From Hoylesella oralis ATCC 33269 (lineage in GTDB: Bacteria > Bacteroidota > Bacteroidia > Bacteroidales > Bacteroidaceae), in the NCBI RefSeq assembly GCF_000185145.2, contig NZ_GL833119.1:124001-188000 (forward strand): a DNA stretch of 64,000 bases, read 5' to 3'. This document shows positions 8,616 to 18,411 of the stretch, one piece after another. Each line of letters opens with the position of its first letter. Within the stretch, counting starts at the first letter, position 1. Position numbers and translations under genes: made by a program. The notes under the pieces are model-generated. The model was not told the DNA's origin, searched no databases, and was given only the letters and a program-made list of their open reading frames with translations.

Positions 8616-9965
8616 ATGAAGCTCGACTTGCTGACCGCTATATCTCCCGTTGACGGGCGTTATAGAAGTAAAACCGAACCGCTTGCTGCTTATTTTTCAG
8701 AGTACGCGCTTATCCGTTATCGCATACGCGTAGAGATAGAATATTTCATTGCATTGTGCGAATTACCGCTGCCGCAATTGGCTTCTTTCGACCACGCTTT
8801 GTTCGAACGTTTGCGCGATATTTACCGCACATTCGGCGAAACATCAGCGCAACGGGTAAAAGATATCGAAGCTGTTACTAACCACGATGTAAAAGCAGTG
8901 GAGTATTTTATCAAGGAAGAGTTTGATAAGATCGGCCATCTGGAGGCCTACAAAGAGTTCATCCACTTCGGTCTGACATCGCAAGACATTAACAATACGA
9001 GTGTTCCGCTGTCTGTCAAAGAGGCTTTAGAGGCCGTCTACTACCCACAGATAGAAGAACTGATAGCCCTGTTACGGCAATATGCCGATGACTGGAAAGC
9101 CGTACCAATGCTAGCAAAGACACATGGACAGCCGGCATCTCCCACACGTCTCGGCAAAGAAATCATGGTTTTCGTGTATCGTTTGTCGGAACAGCTCGAA
9201 CAGATGAAGGGTACATGCAAGCTATCTGCCAAGTTTGGTGGTGCAACAGGCAACTACAATGCCCACCACGTGGCTTATCCGTCGATAGATTGGAAAGCAT
9301 TCGGCAACCGTTTCGTGGGCGAGAAACTCGGTTTGGAGCGCGAACAATACACCACACAGATCAGCAATTACGACAATCTGGGGGCACTGTTCGATGCCAT
9401 GCGCCGTATAAATACCATCATTATCGACTTAGACCGCGACTTCTGGATGTATATTTCGATGGAATATTTCAAGCAGAAAATCAAGACCGGAGAGGTGGGC
9501 TCGAGCGCCATGCCGCATAAAGTAAACCCGATAGACTATGAGAATAGCGAGGGTAACCTCGGCATTGCCAACGCCATTTTGCAGTTTCTTGCGGCGAAAC
9601 TACCGGTAAGCAGGCTGCAAAGAGACCTTACCGACTCAACCGTATTACGTAATATAGGCGTACCATTCGGACACAGTATCATCGCTATTCAAAGCACATT
9701 AAAAGGATTGCGCAAACTTATTCTTAACGAAGAAAAGCTACGTAACGACTTAGAAAATAATTGGGCGGTAGTGGCAGAAGCCATACAAACCATACTCAGA
9801 CGCGAGGCCTATCCGCATCCTTACGAGGCTCTGAAGGCACTCACCCGAACCAATGAGAAGATGACAGCGGACACCATTCGGCGTTTTATCGACGAACTAA
9901 ACGTAAACGATAGCGTGAAAACCGAACTTAGAGCTATCACCCCGCTCAACTACACGGGCCTTTAA
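8616..9965 (+). CDS. purB: Adenylosuccinate lyase
   Basis: This 449-residue enzyme acts twice in purine synthesis, splitting SAICAR to AICAR and adenylosuccinate to AMP with release of fumarate. It has the family opening LTAISPVDGRYRSKTEPL, the THGQPASPTRLGKE segment, and the fumarase/aspartase signature SSAMPHKVNP near residue 300 with the mobile catalytic-loop serine. The length and motifs match the E. coli-like PurB subgroup. The frame extends to a GTG at 8607, but ATG 8616 gives the usual MKLDLLTAISPVDGRY start. Confidence 0.96.
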   Translation: MKLDLLTAISPVDGRYRSKTEPLAAYFSEYALIRYRIRVEIEYFIALCELPLPQLASFDHALFERLRDIYRTFGETSAQRVKDIEAVTNHDVKAVEYFIKEEFDKIGHLEAYKEFIHFGLTSQDINNTSVPLSVKEALEAVYYPQIEELIALLRQYADDWKAVPMLAKTHGQPASPTRLGKEIMVFVYRLSEQLEQMKGTCKLSAKFGGATGNYNAHHVAYPSIDWKAFGNRFVGEKLGLEREQYTTQISNYDNLGALFDAMRRINTIIIDLDRDFWMYISMEYFKQKIKTGEVGSSAMPHKVNPIDYENSEGNLGIANAILQFLAAKLPVSRLQRDLTDSTVLRNIGVPFGHSIIAIQSTLKGLRKLILNEEKLRNDLENNWAVVAEAIQTILRREAYPHPYEALKALTRTNEKMTADTIRRFIDELNVNDSVKTELRAITPLNYTGL

Positions 9966-10070
9966 GCCCTTAAAAAGAAGAAAAAGAAAGAGATTATCAT
10001 ATTAAATTATTCATTTTAAAAAATTTATTAACCGGAGCCGTGAGGCCCATCGTAAAGCATTATTAAAGTT

Positions 10071-11510
10071 ATGGAAATGGAATTAGACAACAAACTTCAG
10101 GATCAGTCTGCCGAGCAGAATGAAACTAACCGAGAGGGTTATAGCAGACCTACAGGTAACTATCAGGGAGAATATCGCAATGTAACGCGCCCACAACGCC
10201 CACGTATTCGTTCTCAACGTGCCTACAGTACCGACAAGACAAGCGGTGAAGGCGGCTTCCGTCCCGAAGGTTTCGGTGCCGGACTGCAAAACAACAATGA
10301 AGGAATGCAGCAACCGCGCCCGTATCGTCCGCGGTTCAATAACGACGGAGGGTATCAGCAGCGTGGAGGTTACGGCCAAAGACCGCAAGGAGGTTATCGC
10401 CCTCGTTACAATCAAGACGGCGAACAGGGTGGATATCAACCGCGCGGAGATTATCAACCGCGGCCTCAAGGCGGTTATCGCCCGCGCTACAATCAAGACG
10501 GGGAGGGCTATCAACCGCGTCAGGAGGGCGGGTATCAGCCGCGTCCGCAGGGGGGATATCGTTCTCAAGGAGGCTACCAGCAACGCGGAGGCTATAACAA
10601 CAACCGCGGTGGATACAATAACCGTGGCGGTTACAATAATAATCGCGGAGGCTATAACAACTATGGTGGCTACAATAACAACCGCGGCTATAATCAAGGG
10701 GGCTACCGTCAACGCACGGCAGATTACGATCCGAATGCGAAATATAGCTTCAAAAAGCGCATTGAATATAAGGAAGAACACATCGATCCCAATGAACCGA
10801 TACGTCTGAATAAGTATCTTGCCAATGCCGGAATATGCAGTCGTCGCGAAGCAGACGAGTTTATACAGGCGGGAGTGGTTACGGTGAACGGTAACGTTGT
10901 AACGGAACTCGGCACAAAGGTGCTGCGTTCGGATGAGGTAAAATTCCATGAACAGCCCGTATCTCTTGAGAAGAAGGTGTACGTTCTATTGAATAAACCG
11001 AAAGATTATGTTACTACAAGCGACGATCCACAGCAACGTAAAACCGTTATGGAGCTGGTAAAGGGTGCCTGCGAGGAACGAATTTATCCGGTAGGGCGTC
11101 TCGACAGAAATACTACAGGGGTGCTGCTTCTGACAAACGACGGCGATCTTGCCAGCAAACTCACACATCCTAAATTCCTCAAAAAGAAAGTTTATCACGT
11201 CTTCCTCGACAAAGCGGTAACCGAAGAGGATATGCAAAAGATCGCCGAAGGCATAGAACTGGAAGACGGAGAGATACATGCCGATGCTATTGAATATGCC
11301 GACGAGCGCGACAAGAAGCAGGTGGGAATAGAAATACATAGCGGAAAGAACCGTATCGTGCGCCGCATTTTCGAGAGTCTCGGCTACCGTGTAATCAAGC
11401 TCGACCGTGTACAATTCGCCGGTCTTACCAAGAAGAACGTGCGCCGAGGCGACTGGAGATATCTCACAGAGAAGGAAGTCGACATGCTTCGCATGGGCGC
11501 TTTCGAATAA
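10071..11510 (+). CDS. rRNA pseudouridine synthase (RluB/RsuA family) with RGG-like N-terminal tail
   Basis: This 479-residue protein has two parts. Residues about 20-215 are a low-complexity tail of Gly, Tyr, Arg, Asn, Gln and Pro with repeated RPQGGYRPRYNQDG-like and GGYNNNRGGYNN-like units, resembling eukaryotic RGG/YGG RNA-binding disordered regions. Residues about 243-479 are a standard pseudouridine synthase: an S4 RNA-binding domain (IRLNKYLANAGICSRREADE) and the catalytic motif GRLDRNTTGVLLLTNDGDL with Asp345. By family it should modify a 23S (RluB) or 16S (RsuA) uridine. Start choice between ATG 10071 and 10077 is open. Confidence 0.9.
   Translation: MEMELDNKLQDQSAEQNETNREGYSRPTGNYQGEYRNVTRPQRPRIRSQRAYSTDKTSGEGGFRPEGFGAGLQNNNEGMQQPRPYRPRFNNDGGYQQRGGYGQRPQGGYRPRYNQDGEQGGYQPRGDYQPRPQGGYRPRYNQDGEGYQPRQEGGYQPRPQGGYRSQGGYQQRGGYNNNRGGYNNRGGYNNNRGGYNNYGGYNNNRGYNQGGYRQRTADYDPNAKYSFKKRIEYKEEHIDPNEPIRLNKYLANAGICSRREADEFIQAGVVTVNGNVVTELGTKVLRSDEVKFHEQPVSLEKKVYVLLNKPKDYVTTSDDPQQRKTVMELVKGACEERIYPVGRLDRNTTGVLLLTNDGDLASKLTHPKFLKKKVYHVFLDKAVTEEDMQKIAEGIELEDGEIHADAIEYADERDKKQVGIEIHSGKNRIVRRIFESLGYRVIKLDRVQFAGLTKKNVRRGDWRYLTEKEVDMLRMGAFE
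10325..10720 (+). repeat. Coding minisatellite-like repeats in the pseudouridine synthase gene
   Basis: The DNA encoding the Gly-rich tail contains near-identical in-frame units coding GGYRPRYNQDG (three variants) and then GGYNNNR (several copies). Repeats of this type change copy number by slippage, so tail length probably varies between strains. Confidence 0.75.
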
Positions 11511-11536
11511 CGTAATATATGTATATATATAATAAT

Positions 11537-11581
11537 GTGTAAAGATGTAAGAACGACGTACTGTCTTTTGCATCTTTACAC
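11537..11581 (+). terminator. Hairpin between the pseudouridine synthase gene and asnS
   Basis: GTGTAAAGATG (11537-11547) and CATCTTTACAC (11571-11581) form a perfect 11-bp stem with a 23-base loop, followed by GTTGCTTTT. It may end the upstream message or control asnS; the T-run is weak. Confidence 0.5.
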
Positions 11582-11605
11582 GTTGCTTTTAAATAGATTT
11601 CCAAG

Positions 11606-13000
11606 ATGAAAAGAACGAAGATTGTCGATGTTCTGCGCAGCACCGACTTTGGTAATAACGTAAACGTAAAGGGCTGGGTACGTACACATCGCAGCAGTAA
11701 AGCCGTAGATTTCATTGCATTGAACGACGGATCTACGATAAAGAACGTACAGATTGTGGTCGATCCGTCGAAGTTCGATGCCGAAACTTTGAAGAACATC
11801 ACCACGGGTTCGTGCCTCAATGTGGTAGGAGAATTGGTAGAAAGTCAGGGAAAAGGTCAGACCGTAGAGATACAATGCAAGACTTTGGAGATATACGGAC
11901 CGTGCGGAAGCGACTACCCTATGCAGAAAAAAGGGCAAACTTTCGAGTACATGCGCCAACATGCACACATGCGATTACGTACAAACACCTTCGGTGCAGT
12001 GTTCCGTATCCGCCATAATATGGCCATTGCAATCCACCGATATTTCCATGAACACGGCTTCTTTTACTTTCATACGCCCATTATAACGGCGAGCGATGCC
12101 GAAGGAGCGGGCGAGATGTTCCAAGTAACCACCAAAAATCTCTACGATCTGAAGAAGGATGAGAACGGAAAGATCATATATGATGACGACTTCTTCGGCA
12201 AGATGACGTCGCTCACAGTATCCGGACAGCTCGAAGGAGAGCTCGGTGCAACGGCGTTAGGGCAGATATATACCTTCGGTCCAACGTTCAGGGCAGAGAA
12301 TTCGAACACCCCTCGACACTTGGCAGAGTTTTGGATGATCGAGCCGGAAGTGGCATTCATCGACCTCAATGACCTGATGGATTTAGAGGAAGACTTTATA
12401 AAGTACTGCGTTAAATGGGCACTCGATAACTGCAAAGACGACTTGGAATTCCTCAACAACATGATCGACAAAGGACTCATCGAACGCCTGCAAGGCATCT
12501 TGAAAGACGATTTCGTGCGCTTGCCTTACACAGAGGGCATCAATATCCTTGAGGAAGCAGTGAGACAGGGGCACAAGTTCGAGTTCCCAGTATCGTGGGG
12601 TACCGATCTCGCAAGCGAACATGAACGCTATTTGGTAGAAGAACATTTTAAGAAACCCGTCATCATGACCGATTATCCGAAAGACATCAAAGCCTTTTAC
12701 ATGAAGATGAATGAAGACGGAAAGACCGTCCAGGGCACCGACGTATTGTTCCCTCAAATCGGAGAGATCATAGGTGGAAGCGTACGAGAGGAGGATTACG
12801 ACAAGCTTCTTGGCGAGATCAAACGTCGAGATATCCCCATGAAAGACATGTGGTGGTACCTTGAAACACGCAAATACGGTACATGTCCGCACGGTGGATT
12901 TGGCCTCGGCTTCGAACGGCTGATACTCTTCGTAACGGGAATGCAGAACATTCGCGACGTTATTCCATTCCCCCGCACGCCGAAGAGCGCAGACTTTTAA
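11606..13000 (+). CDS. asnS: Asparaginyl-tRNA synthetase
   Basis: This 464-residue class II synthetase joins Asn to tRNA-Asn. The N-terminal OB-fold anticodon-binding domain spans about residues 1-115 ([11 protein letters not shown]). The catalytic core shows motif 2 around [21 protein letters not shown] and motif 3 in [16 protein letters not shown], which binds ATP. The [11 protein letters not shown] context is shared with AspRS and AsnRS; overall length and the lack of a GAD insertion favour AsnRS. The gene ends at a strong bidirectional terminator facing the cvfB-like gene. Confidence 0.96.
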   Translation: MKRTKIVDVLRSTDFGNNVNVKGWVRTHRSSKAVDFIALNDGSTIKNVQIVVDPSKFDAETLKNITTGSCLNVVGELVESQGKGQTVEIQCKTLEIYGPCGSDYPMQKKGQTFEYMRQHAHMRLRTNTFGAVFRIRHNMAIAIHRYFHEHGFFYFHTPIITASDAEGAGEMFQVTTKNLYDLKKDENGKIIYDDDFFGKMTSLTVSGQLEGELGATALGQIYTFGPTFRAENSNTPRHLAEFWMIEPEVAFIDLNDLMDLEEDFIKYCVKWALDNCKDDLEFLNNMIDKGLIERLQGILKDDFVRLPYTEGINILEEAVRQGHKFEFPVSWGTDLASEHERYLVEEHFKKPVIMTDYPKDIKAFYMKMNEDGKTVQGTDVLFPQIGEIIGGSVREEDYDKLLGEIKRRDIPMKDMWWYLETRKYGTCPHGGFGLGFERLILFVTGMQNIRDVIPFPRTPKSADF

Positions 13001-13026
13001 GGAAAAACCAAAGCATATATCACCGA

Positions 13027-13060
13027 AAAGGGAATTGAGTAAAACGGCTCAATTCCCTTT
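13027..13060. terminator. Bidirectional terminator between asnS and the cvfB-like gene
   Basis: AAAGGGAATTGAG (13027-13039) and CTCAATTCCCTTT (13048-13060) form a perfect 13-bp stem with an 8-base loop and T-runs on either strand. The cvfB-like stop codon lies within one arm. Confidence 0.9.
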
Positions 13061-13906
13061 TTGTTTACTATTTATCAGCCGTATGCCGTCGTCAGACAAC
13101 GTAATCAGCCGCCGTTTATAGAGGTCTCCCACGGCTTTCTTATAGACTTTCTTGCTTACTTGGAAGCGTCTTTTAATCTCTTCGGCGTCGCTTTTATCGC
13201 CTAAGTCGCACATTCCGCCGTGCTCTTTCATGTATGCAAGCAACGTGTCTGCAAAACCTTGCGCCTGCAGAAAGCCGACCGGCTGAAGCGTTACGTCTAT
13301 CTTGCCGTCGCGCCTCACGTTCCCGATATAACCTTTCATGCGGTCTCCCGTCTGCACATGTTTGAATATCTGGTCTTCGTAGGCCAATCCGGCATACTTA
13401 TCGTCGATGAGCACTTTAAATCCGAGGTTGGTCTTCTGCCAAACGAGCAGGTCTACTTCTTGCCCTTTGTCATATTGCGGAAAGTTTTTACAGAGGAAAT
13501 GCTCCACTTTGGCAGAAGCTACGATGCGGTAGCTCTCCTCGTCTATATACACGAAAACAACATACTTGTTTCCGATTTCCATGCGTTTTTTCTGCTCGCG
13601 AAACGGACAAAAGAGGTCTTTCATCAGCCCCCAGTTCAAGAAAGCGCCATATTCGTTCACCCAAGAGCATTCAAGAAAGGCGAAGCTGCCGACTTTTGCC
13701 AAAGGCGTCTCCGTGGTAGCAACCAGCCGCTCGTCTTGATCGAGATAGACAAACACCGCGAGCTTTTCGCCCATTCGGTATGTCTGGGGCACATAGCGCT
13801 TGGGCAAAAGAATCTCGCCCTCATCTCCCCCGTCGAGATAAAGCCCGAAGTCTACCTCTTTTACAATCTCCAGATTGTTGTAATCTCCTAATTTAATCTC
13901 TTCCAT
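13049..13906 (-). CDS. CvfB/YitL-like S1-domain RNA-binding protein
   Basis: This 285-residue protein matches the CvfB family, with several S1-like OB folds followed by a C-terminal winged helix. Visible features are GDYNNLEIVKEVDFGLYLDG at the N-terminus, a second fold around GSFAFLECSWVNEYGAFLNWGL, an S1-like fold near GDRMKGYIGNVRRDGKIDVTL, and the winged-helix ending EEIKRRFQVSKKVYKKAVGDLYKRRLI. Firmicute CvfB binds RNA and affects virulence-gene expression; the Bacteroidota role is unknown. It starts 5 bp after the lolD-like gene on the same strand, so the two form an operon. Confidence 0.85.
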   Translation of the reverse strand: MEEIKLGDYNNLEIVKEVDFGLYLDGGDEGEILLPKRYVPQTYRMGEKLAVFVYLDQDERLVATTETPLAKVGSFAFLECSWVNEYGAFLNWGLMKDLFCPFREQKKRMEIGNKYVVFVYIDEESYRIVASAKVEHFLCKNFPQYDKGQEVDLLVWQKTNLGFKVLIDDKYAGLAYEDQIFKHVQTGDRMKGYIGNVRRDGKIDVTLQPVGFLQAQGFADTLLAYMKEHGGMCDLGDKSDAEEIKRRFQVSKKVYKKAVGDLYKRRLITLSDDGIRLINSKQKGN

Positions 13907-13911
13907 ACGCG

Positions 13912-14604
13912 CTATTTGTTTTCGTCAGCCGTCGGTTTGGCCGGCGTATCCATGCCCACTATCAGGCCGTCTTTCAGGTGAACGGTGCGGTCGGTGATCG
14001 ATGCGAGCCCCTCGTCGTGGGTAACGATAACGAACGTTTGCCCGAACCTGTCGCGCAATTCGAAGAAAAGCTGATGCAATTCCGCCTTGTTCTTTGAGTC
14101 GAGACTGCCCGAGGGCTCGTCGGCGAGTATCACGGCGGGATCGTTGATCAGCGCCCTTGCCACCGCCACGCGCTGTTTCTCGCCGCCCGAAAGCTCGTTC
14201 GGCTTATGTTCAGCGCGCTCGGCAAGCCCCATAAACCGCAGAAGCTCTTCGGCTTTCTTCCGCGCTTCACCCCCCGACAGGCCCGCAATATAAGCCGGAA
14301 TCATTACATTCTCAATGGCCGAGAATTCGGGCAGCAGCTGATGAAACTGAAACACGAACCCGATGTGGCGGTTACGGAAGTCGCTTAGCTTGGCAGCGGA
14401 AAGCTCACGCAGCTCTGCCCCTTCTATCTTCACGCTACCACTGTCGGGCTTGTCCAGCGTGCCGATGATCTGCAGCAGCGTGGTTTTGCCCGCTCCGCTC
14501 GGCCCCACAATGCTGACAATTTCTCCCCGCGCGATGCTTAGATCGATGCCTTTGAGCACCCGAAGCGAGCCGAAACTCTTCTTTATGCCTTTAATTTCTA
14601 TCAT
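13912..14604 (-). CDS. lolD: ABC transporter ATPase, LolD-like
   Basis: This 230-residue ATPase has Walker [10 protein letters not shown], the signature [13 protein letters not shown], and Walker [13 protein letters not shown], the arrangement of the LolD/MacB subfamily. LolD powers release of lipoproteins from the inner membrane. No LolC/E permease is adjacent, which is common in Bacteroidales, so the exact partner is uncertain. I chose ATG 14604 because the frame's first ATG at 14628 lies inside the -7 box at 14626-14633. A short polar tail follows the ATPase fold. Confidence 0.88.
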   Translation of the reverse strand: MIEIKGIKKSFGSLRVLKGIDLSIARGEIVSIVGPSGAGKTTLLQIIGTLDKPDSGSVKIEGAELRELSAAKLSDFRNRHIGFVFQFHQLLPEFSAIENVMIPAYIAGLSGGEARKKAEELLRFMGLAERAEHKPNELSGGEKQRVAVARALINDPAVILADEPSGSLDSKNKAELHQLFFELRDRFGQTFVIVTHDEGLASITDRTVHLKDGLIVGMDTPAKPTADENK

Positions 14605-14625
14605 AATTTTACTTGAATGTGCCGA

Positions 14626-14633
14626 CAAAGATA
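14626..14633 (-). promoter_or_regulatory. -7 box of lolD-cvfB
   Basis: TATCTTTG on the minus strand lies 21 bases upstream of ATG 14604 and decides that start. Confidence 0.65.
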
Positions 14634-15008
14634 CGCCAAAAAAACGAGTAAACAGACGCTGTCGCCGATTTTATTTTGCGATATTCGGCCGTCGCGGCGG
14701 CAGGGCGTAAAAGTCCGGCGCGCCGTCTGAGCGTTCCTGTTGATCCACCCGCCGTGATAACGCTAACCGCTTATCGTGACAACTCTAACCGTTTGCCGTG
14801 ACAACGCCAACCGCTCGCAAGAATATCGCCAACCGTATGTAGAGATATGTGCGACCGCTTGCAGAGATACGGCTAACCGTATGTAGAGGTGTGGTCGACC
14901 GCTAAGCTGCTCGCAGGGGCGCGGGGAGAGGTGGCGGGGCGGCCGGTGAAAAGGGGGTTGGCGGCGGTAAATATGCAACAGGCAAGCTGCGAACAATGTA
15001 TTCGCAAG
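14634..15008. other. Intergenic region holding a 22-bp tandem array
   Basis: About 375 bp between the lolD promoter and the antiporter stop codon. Frames here are products of the repeats or shadows and I support no gene. The main content is the seven-copy array at about 14750-14903. Confidence 0.6.
14750..14903. repeat. Seven-copy degenerate tandem repeat, exact 22-bp period
   Basis: The motif (a/g)ACCG(c/t) recurs with its G at 14769, 14791, 14813, 14835, 14857, 14879 and 14901, exactly 22 bp apart each time. Flanking bases drift from a GTGACAAC form to a GTAGAGATA form while spacing is fixed. A period of 22 is not a multiple of 3, so it is not a protein repeat, and there are no unique spacers as in CRISPR. 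Twenty-two base pairs equal about two helical turns, suitable for a phased protein-binding array. It is downstream of the antiporter gene and upstream of the lolD promoter. Confidence 0.85.
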
Positions 15009-17132
15009 CTACTTCACTTGCTTACGTATCCACGTGCTAATGACGTCGTAGGCGCTGTTCTCCTCCGTATGTTGCGGCTGCGCGAAGGTCATCTCGTCCA
15101 TTGCGTCGCCAAATTGGTCGGGGAATATGATCAACAGGTTCTTGCCCGAAAAATGGCGCTTGATCTCATCAGACAGGCCCTCTTGCGCGCTTTTGTAAGA
15201 CACGGTGCCCTTGCGCGCCGTCACCACCACGAAGAGATGGTCGTCGGCAATGGTTTCCGCCAGCCGCGGGAGGCCGTTCCAGTGCGTCATCTCGGCATAA
15301 TCGGCCCGCACGTCGGGGTGCCTGTTGCGCACGTATTCGCTGATCAGCGCCAACGTGTCGGCCCGCCCGTGGAACTGTATGCGGCATTCCAAGTAGCCGG
15401 CCACGCGCGACAGGCGCTCCAGCCAGCGGTAGAATCCCTGCTCGAACTGTGCTCTCGAGGGCACTACTACCTGTATCCGGCGCAACGTGTTGAGCGGCTG
15501 CATCAGCCGGCACATGATGATCTGCCGGTTGAGTCCGTTGAACAGGCTCTGATGAAACTCTCCCCAAAACTTTGCAGACACATCCTTGTGCATGTGCATC
15601 CCGATTAATATTTCCGATGCGCTGAACTCCTTGAACGCGTGCTTGATGCCGTTGGCAATGTTGGCCGCAATGCGCACCTGTGTTTGCATCTTCACGTCGG
15701 CCGCCGCAGCATACTGCGTGACGTGTTCGAGCAGTCGCCTTCCCTTTTCTTGATTGGCTCTCATGTGGTCGTCGTCGTACACCACGTTGAGCCCAATCAG
15801 CTCTCTGTTCAGCTTTGCATTGCGCATGAGTATCGCCAAATTGACCAACCGGTCGGCGTATTCGGGATATTTTACGGGGATGAGTATTCGCTCGTCGTCG
15901 CCATTCTTGTCTTCTTCCACGGGTATGTCCTTGTCGCGCAGCGTGATGATCTGGGCGGAGCGCTCGGTAATCATCGAAGAAATGACGCACGTAAACAAGA
16001 TGACGAGCACGATGCCGTTGAGTATTTCACTGTCGACCAGATAACGCCCTTCCGACACCTCTATCTTCATGCCCACCATTACCATAGCTATGGCGCCCGC
16101 AGCATGGGCAGACGTGAGGCCGAACATCATATGCCCCGACGACCGAGGCAGCCTGAATATCATGGCCGAGAGGTATGCGGCGAGGCCCTTTCCCAGCGTT
16201 CCGAAAAAAGTGATGCACAGCACTACCCAGATGATATTGCCCCCGCGGAAGAGCCAGCTCACGTCGATAAGCATGCCCACGCCTATGAGAAAGTAAGGTA
16301 TGAACAGCGCATTGCCGATAAATTCGATGCGGTTCATCAGCGGAGACACGTGGGGTATGTATCGGTTGAGTATCAGTCCGGAGAGGAAAGCGCCGAAGAT
16401 GCCTTCCACGCCCGCTACTTCCGACAGCGCCGCCCCCATGAACATGATGGCCAAGATAAACGTGAATTGCATCACAGCGTCGCTGTATCGCCGCAGAAAC
16501 CAGCGCGTAAGTCGGGGCACAAGCCATATCATACCCGCGCAATAGAGTGCAAATTTCGCAACGAACAGCAGCCAGAAACCCACGTTATTGCCATTGTTAT
16601 AAAAGGTAACGATGCCTGCAAGAAAGATCAGGGCAAGCAGCAAAGCTATCATCGACGAGCCCACGCTGAGGATGACACTCGGCTTTCGCTGCAGGCCGTA
16701 GCGCCCTACGATGGGATAGGCTATGAGCGTGTTCGAAGCCATGATGCATCCCAAGAGCAACGAAACCGCCGAAGAATAGCCCAGAATGGCAATCCCCATG
16801 AGATAGGTGAGCAGGAAAGGGAGTACGAACGTTGATATGCCGAACACAAGCACGCGGTATTTGTTCTTTTTAAAGCCCTCCATGTCCATCTCCAACGCGG
16901 CAAGAAACATGATATAATACAGCCCAACTTTGCCGAAAAGCTCGAAAGAATTGTCGCGCTCGAGGATGTTGAGCCCGTATTTTCCTATCACCACGCCCGC
17001 CAGAACCATGCCGATAATGTGTGGGATGCGCAGTTTTCCCATAACGATCGGCGCAAACAATATAATAAGGAGCACGACAAAGAACACTAAAGTCGGATCT
17101 GTAAAGGGAAAATAGGACGAAAGATGGAACAT
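15009..17132 (-). CDS. Cation:proton antiporter (CPA2-like) with cytosolic C-terminal domain
   Basis: This 707-residue membrane protein has an N-terminal Na+/H+-exchanger fold of about 400 residues with some 12 helices. Recognisable parts include LRIPHIIGMVLAGVVIGKYG, LGCIMASNTLIAYPIVGRYG, VEGIFGAFLSGLILNR and MFGLTSAHAAGAIAMVMVG. A cytosolic part of about 300 residues (from EEDKNGDDERILIPV) resembles tandem universal-stress-like domains and may gate transport. It likely exchanges Na+ or K+ for H+ in pH and salt balance. Its own promoter lies 20 bases upstream. Confidence 0.87.
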   Translation of the reverse strand: MFHLSSYFPFTDPTLVFFVVLLIILFAPIVMGKLRIPHIIGMVLAGVVIGKYGLNILERDNSFELFGKVGLYYIMFLAALEMDMEGFKKNKYRVLVFGISTFVLPFLLTYLMGIAILGYSSAVSLLLGCIMASNTLIAYPIVGRYGLQRKPSVILSVGSSMIALLLALIFLAGIVTFYNNGNNVGFWLLFVAKFALYCAGMIWLVPRLTRWFLRRYSDAVMQFTFILAIMFMGAALSEVAGVEGIFGAFLSGLILNRYIPHVSPLMNRIEFIGNALFIPYFLIGVGMLIDVSWLFRGGNIIWVVLCITFFGTLGKGLAAYLSAMIFRLPRSSGHMMFGLTSAHAAGAIAMVMVGMKIEVSEGRYLVDSEILNGIVLVILFTCVISSMITERSAQIITLRDKDIPVEEDKNGDDERILIPVKYPEYADRLVNLAILMRNAKLNRELIGLNVVYDDDHMRANQEKGRRLLEHVTQYAAAADVKMQTQVRIAANIANGIKHAFKEFSASEILIGMHMHKDVSAKFWGEFHQSLFNGLNRQIIMCRLMQPLNTLRRIQVVVPSRAQFEQGFYRWLERLSRVAGYLECRIQFHGRADTLALISEYVRNRHPDVRADYAEMTHWNGLPRLAETIADDHLFVVVTARKGTVSYKSAQEGLSDEIKRHFSGKNLLIIFPDQFGDAMDEMTFAQPQHTEENSAYDVISTWIRKQVK

Positions 17133-17152
17133 AGAGCTATTGTTTAAAGTTA

Positions 17153-17160
17153 CAAAGATA
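17153..17160 (-). promoter_or_regulatory. -7 box of the antiporter gene
   Basis: TATCTTTG on the minus strand, 20 bases upstream of ATG 17132. Confidence 0.65.
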
Positions 17161-17290
17161 CAACAATAATCCGAATAAGATTGCTAAAAAATGGCTTTTC
17201 ATCGCTGCTTTCTCATTTTAGTACTGCACATATTGCAACGATATTCTTTAAATTTACAATAAATCGTTCTTATAATCAGCAGGAATATAG

Positions 17291-17298
17291 TAATTTTG
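17291..17298 (+). promoter_or_regulatory. -7 box of asd
   Basis: TAATTTTG fits TAnnTTTG and lies 37 bases upstream of the asd ATG. Confidence 0.55.
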
Positions 17299-17335
17299 CA
17301 AGGCAATCGAGTATAACATATAAATAATACAGATT

Positions 17336-18349
17336 ATGAAAGTAGCAATTGTAGGCGCAAGCGGAGCGGTCGGTCAAGAGTTCCTCCGTATCCTCTCCGA
17401 GCGCGATTTCCCGCTGGACGAGCTGGTGCTTTTCGGTTCTGAACGCAGTGCCGGGCGAAAATACAACTTCAGGGGAAAAGACTATGAAGTAAAACTTTTG
17501 CAGCATAACGATGATTTCAAGGATATCGACATCGCCTTTGTATCGGCAGGAGGTGGCACCTCTAAAGAATATGCAGACACTATCACGAAGCACGGGGCGG
17601 TGATGATAGACAATTCGAGTGCGTTCCGTATGGACGACGACGTGCCCTTGGTAGTGCCCGAATGCAATGCCGAAGACGCGCTGAACCGTCCGCGCGGCAT
17701 CATTGCCAACCCCAACTGCACTACGGCCATGATGGTTGTTGCGCTGCAACCGCTGGAAAATATCTCGCACATCCGCCGCATCCACATAGCAAGTTACCAG
17801 AGTGCAAGCGGGGCAGGTGCTGCGGCTATGGCCGAACTTCAGCAGCAGTATAAGGAAATGGTGGAAGACGGAAAGGTAACAACCATCCGGAAATTCGCCC
17901 ATCAACTGGCCTACAACGTGATACCGCAAATAGATGTATTTACGGAAAACGGCTACACCAAGGAAGAAATGAAGATGTTCAACGAGACGAAGAAGATTAT
18001 GCACACCGATGCGAAGTGCTCGGCCATGTGCGTTAGAGTAAGTTCGTTGCGCGCTCATTCTGAGAGTGTATGGATAGAAACCGAGCAGCCTATCTCCGTT
18101 GAAGAGGCAAAGAAGGCGCTTGCGGCAGCCCCCGGAGTTGCGCTGTTAGACGATCCATCGAAAGAACTTTACCCGATGCCGCTCGATACAGCAGGCAAAG
18201 ATGATATCTATGTGGGGCGCGTACGCAAAGACCTTGCCGACGATAACGGCCTTACTTTCTGGCTCAGCGGCGACCAGATACGCAAAGGAGCGGCGCTGAA
18301 TGCCGTACAGATCGCCGAATATCTTATTAAAGTAGGCGACGTGAAGTAG
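17336..18349 (+). CDS. asd: Aspartate-semialdehyde dehydrogenase
   Basis: This 337-residue enzyme makes aspartate-4-semialdehyde from aspartyl phosphate with NADPH, feeding lysine/diaminopimelate, methionine and threonine synthesis. The Rossmann motif [15 protein letters not shown] opens the protein. The nucleophile is Cys128 in [10 protein letters not shown], and [16 protein letters not shown] follows. The length matches the family. It stands alone with its own promoter and a strong terminator. Confidence 0.95.
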   Translation: MKVAIVGASGAVGQEFLRILSERDFPLDELVLFGSERSAGRKYNFRGKDYEVKLLQHNDDFKDIDIAFVSAGGGTSKEYADTITKHGAVMIDNSSAFRMDDDVPLVVPECNAEDALNRPRGIIANPNCTTAMMVVALQPLENISHIRRIHIASYQSASGAGAAAMAELQQQYKEMVEDGKVTTIRKFAHQLAYNVIPQIDVFTENGYTKEEMKMFNETKKIMHTDAKCSAMCVRVSSLRAHSESVWIETEQPISVEEAKKALAAAPGVALLDDPSKELYPMPLDTAGKDDIYVGRVRKDLADDNGLTFWLSGDQIRKGAALNAVQIAEYLIKVGDVK

Positions 18350-18411
18350 TTTTCTGTCTTTTCAGGTGCACTGGTCGTGTGCGTTACAGTTACAGTGCAA
18401 TCTTTATACAG

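Noticed and set aside
10083..10949. 288-codon antisense frame opposite the repetitive tail gene
   Set aside because: It is a by-product of the repeated Gly/Arg/Tyr codons on the other strand; the protein is monotonous Ile/Val/Ala/Arg.
14750..14903. CRISPR array
   Set aside because: Units abut with no unique spacers and repeats are degenerate; no cas genes are nearby.
14763..14996. 77-codon minus-strand frame across the 22-bp array
   Set aside because: The 22-bp period shifts frame at each unit, so any long frame here is accidental.
15639..16835. 398-codon plus-strand frame opposite the antiporter gene
   Set aside because: It is the shadow of a G/C-rich coding sequence; the product is His/Glu/Arg-rich without any family pattern.
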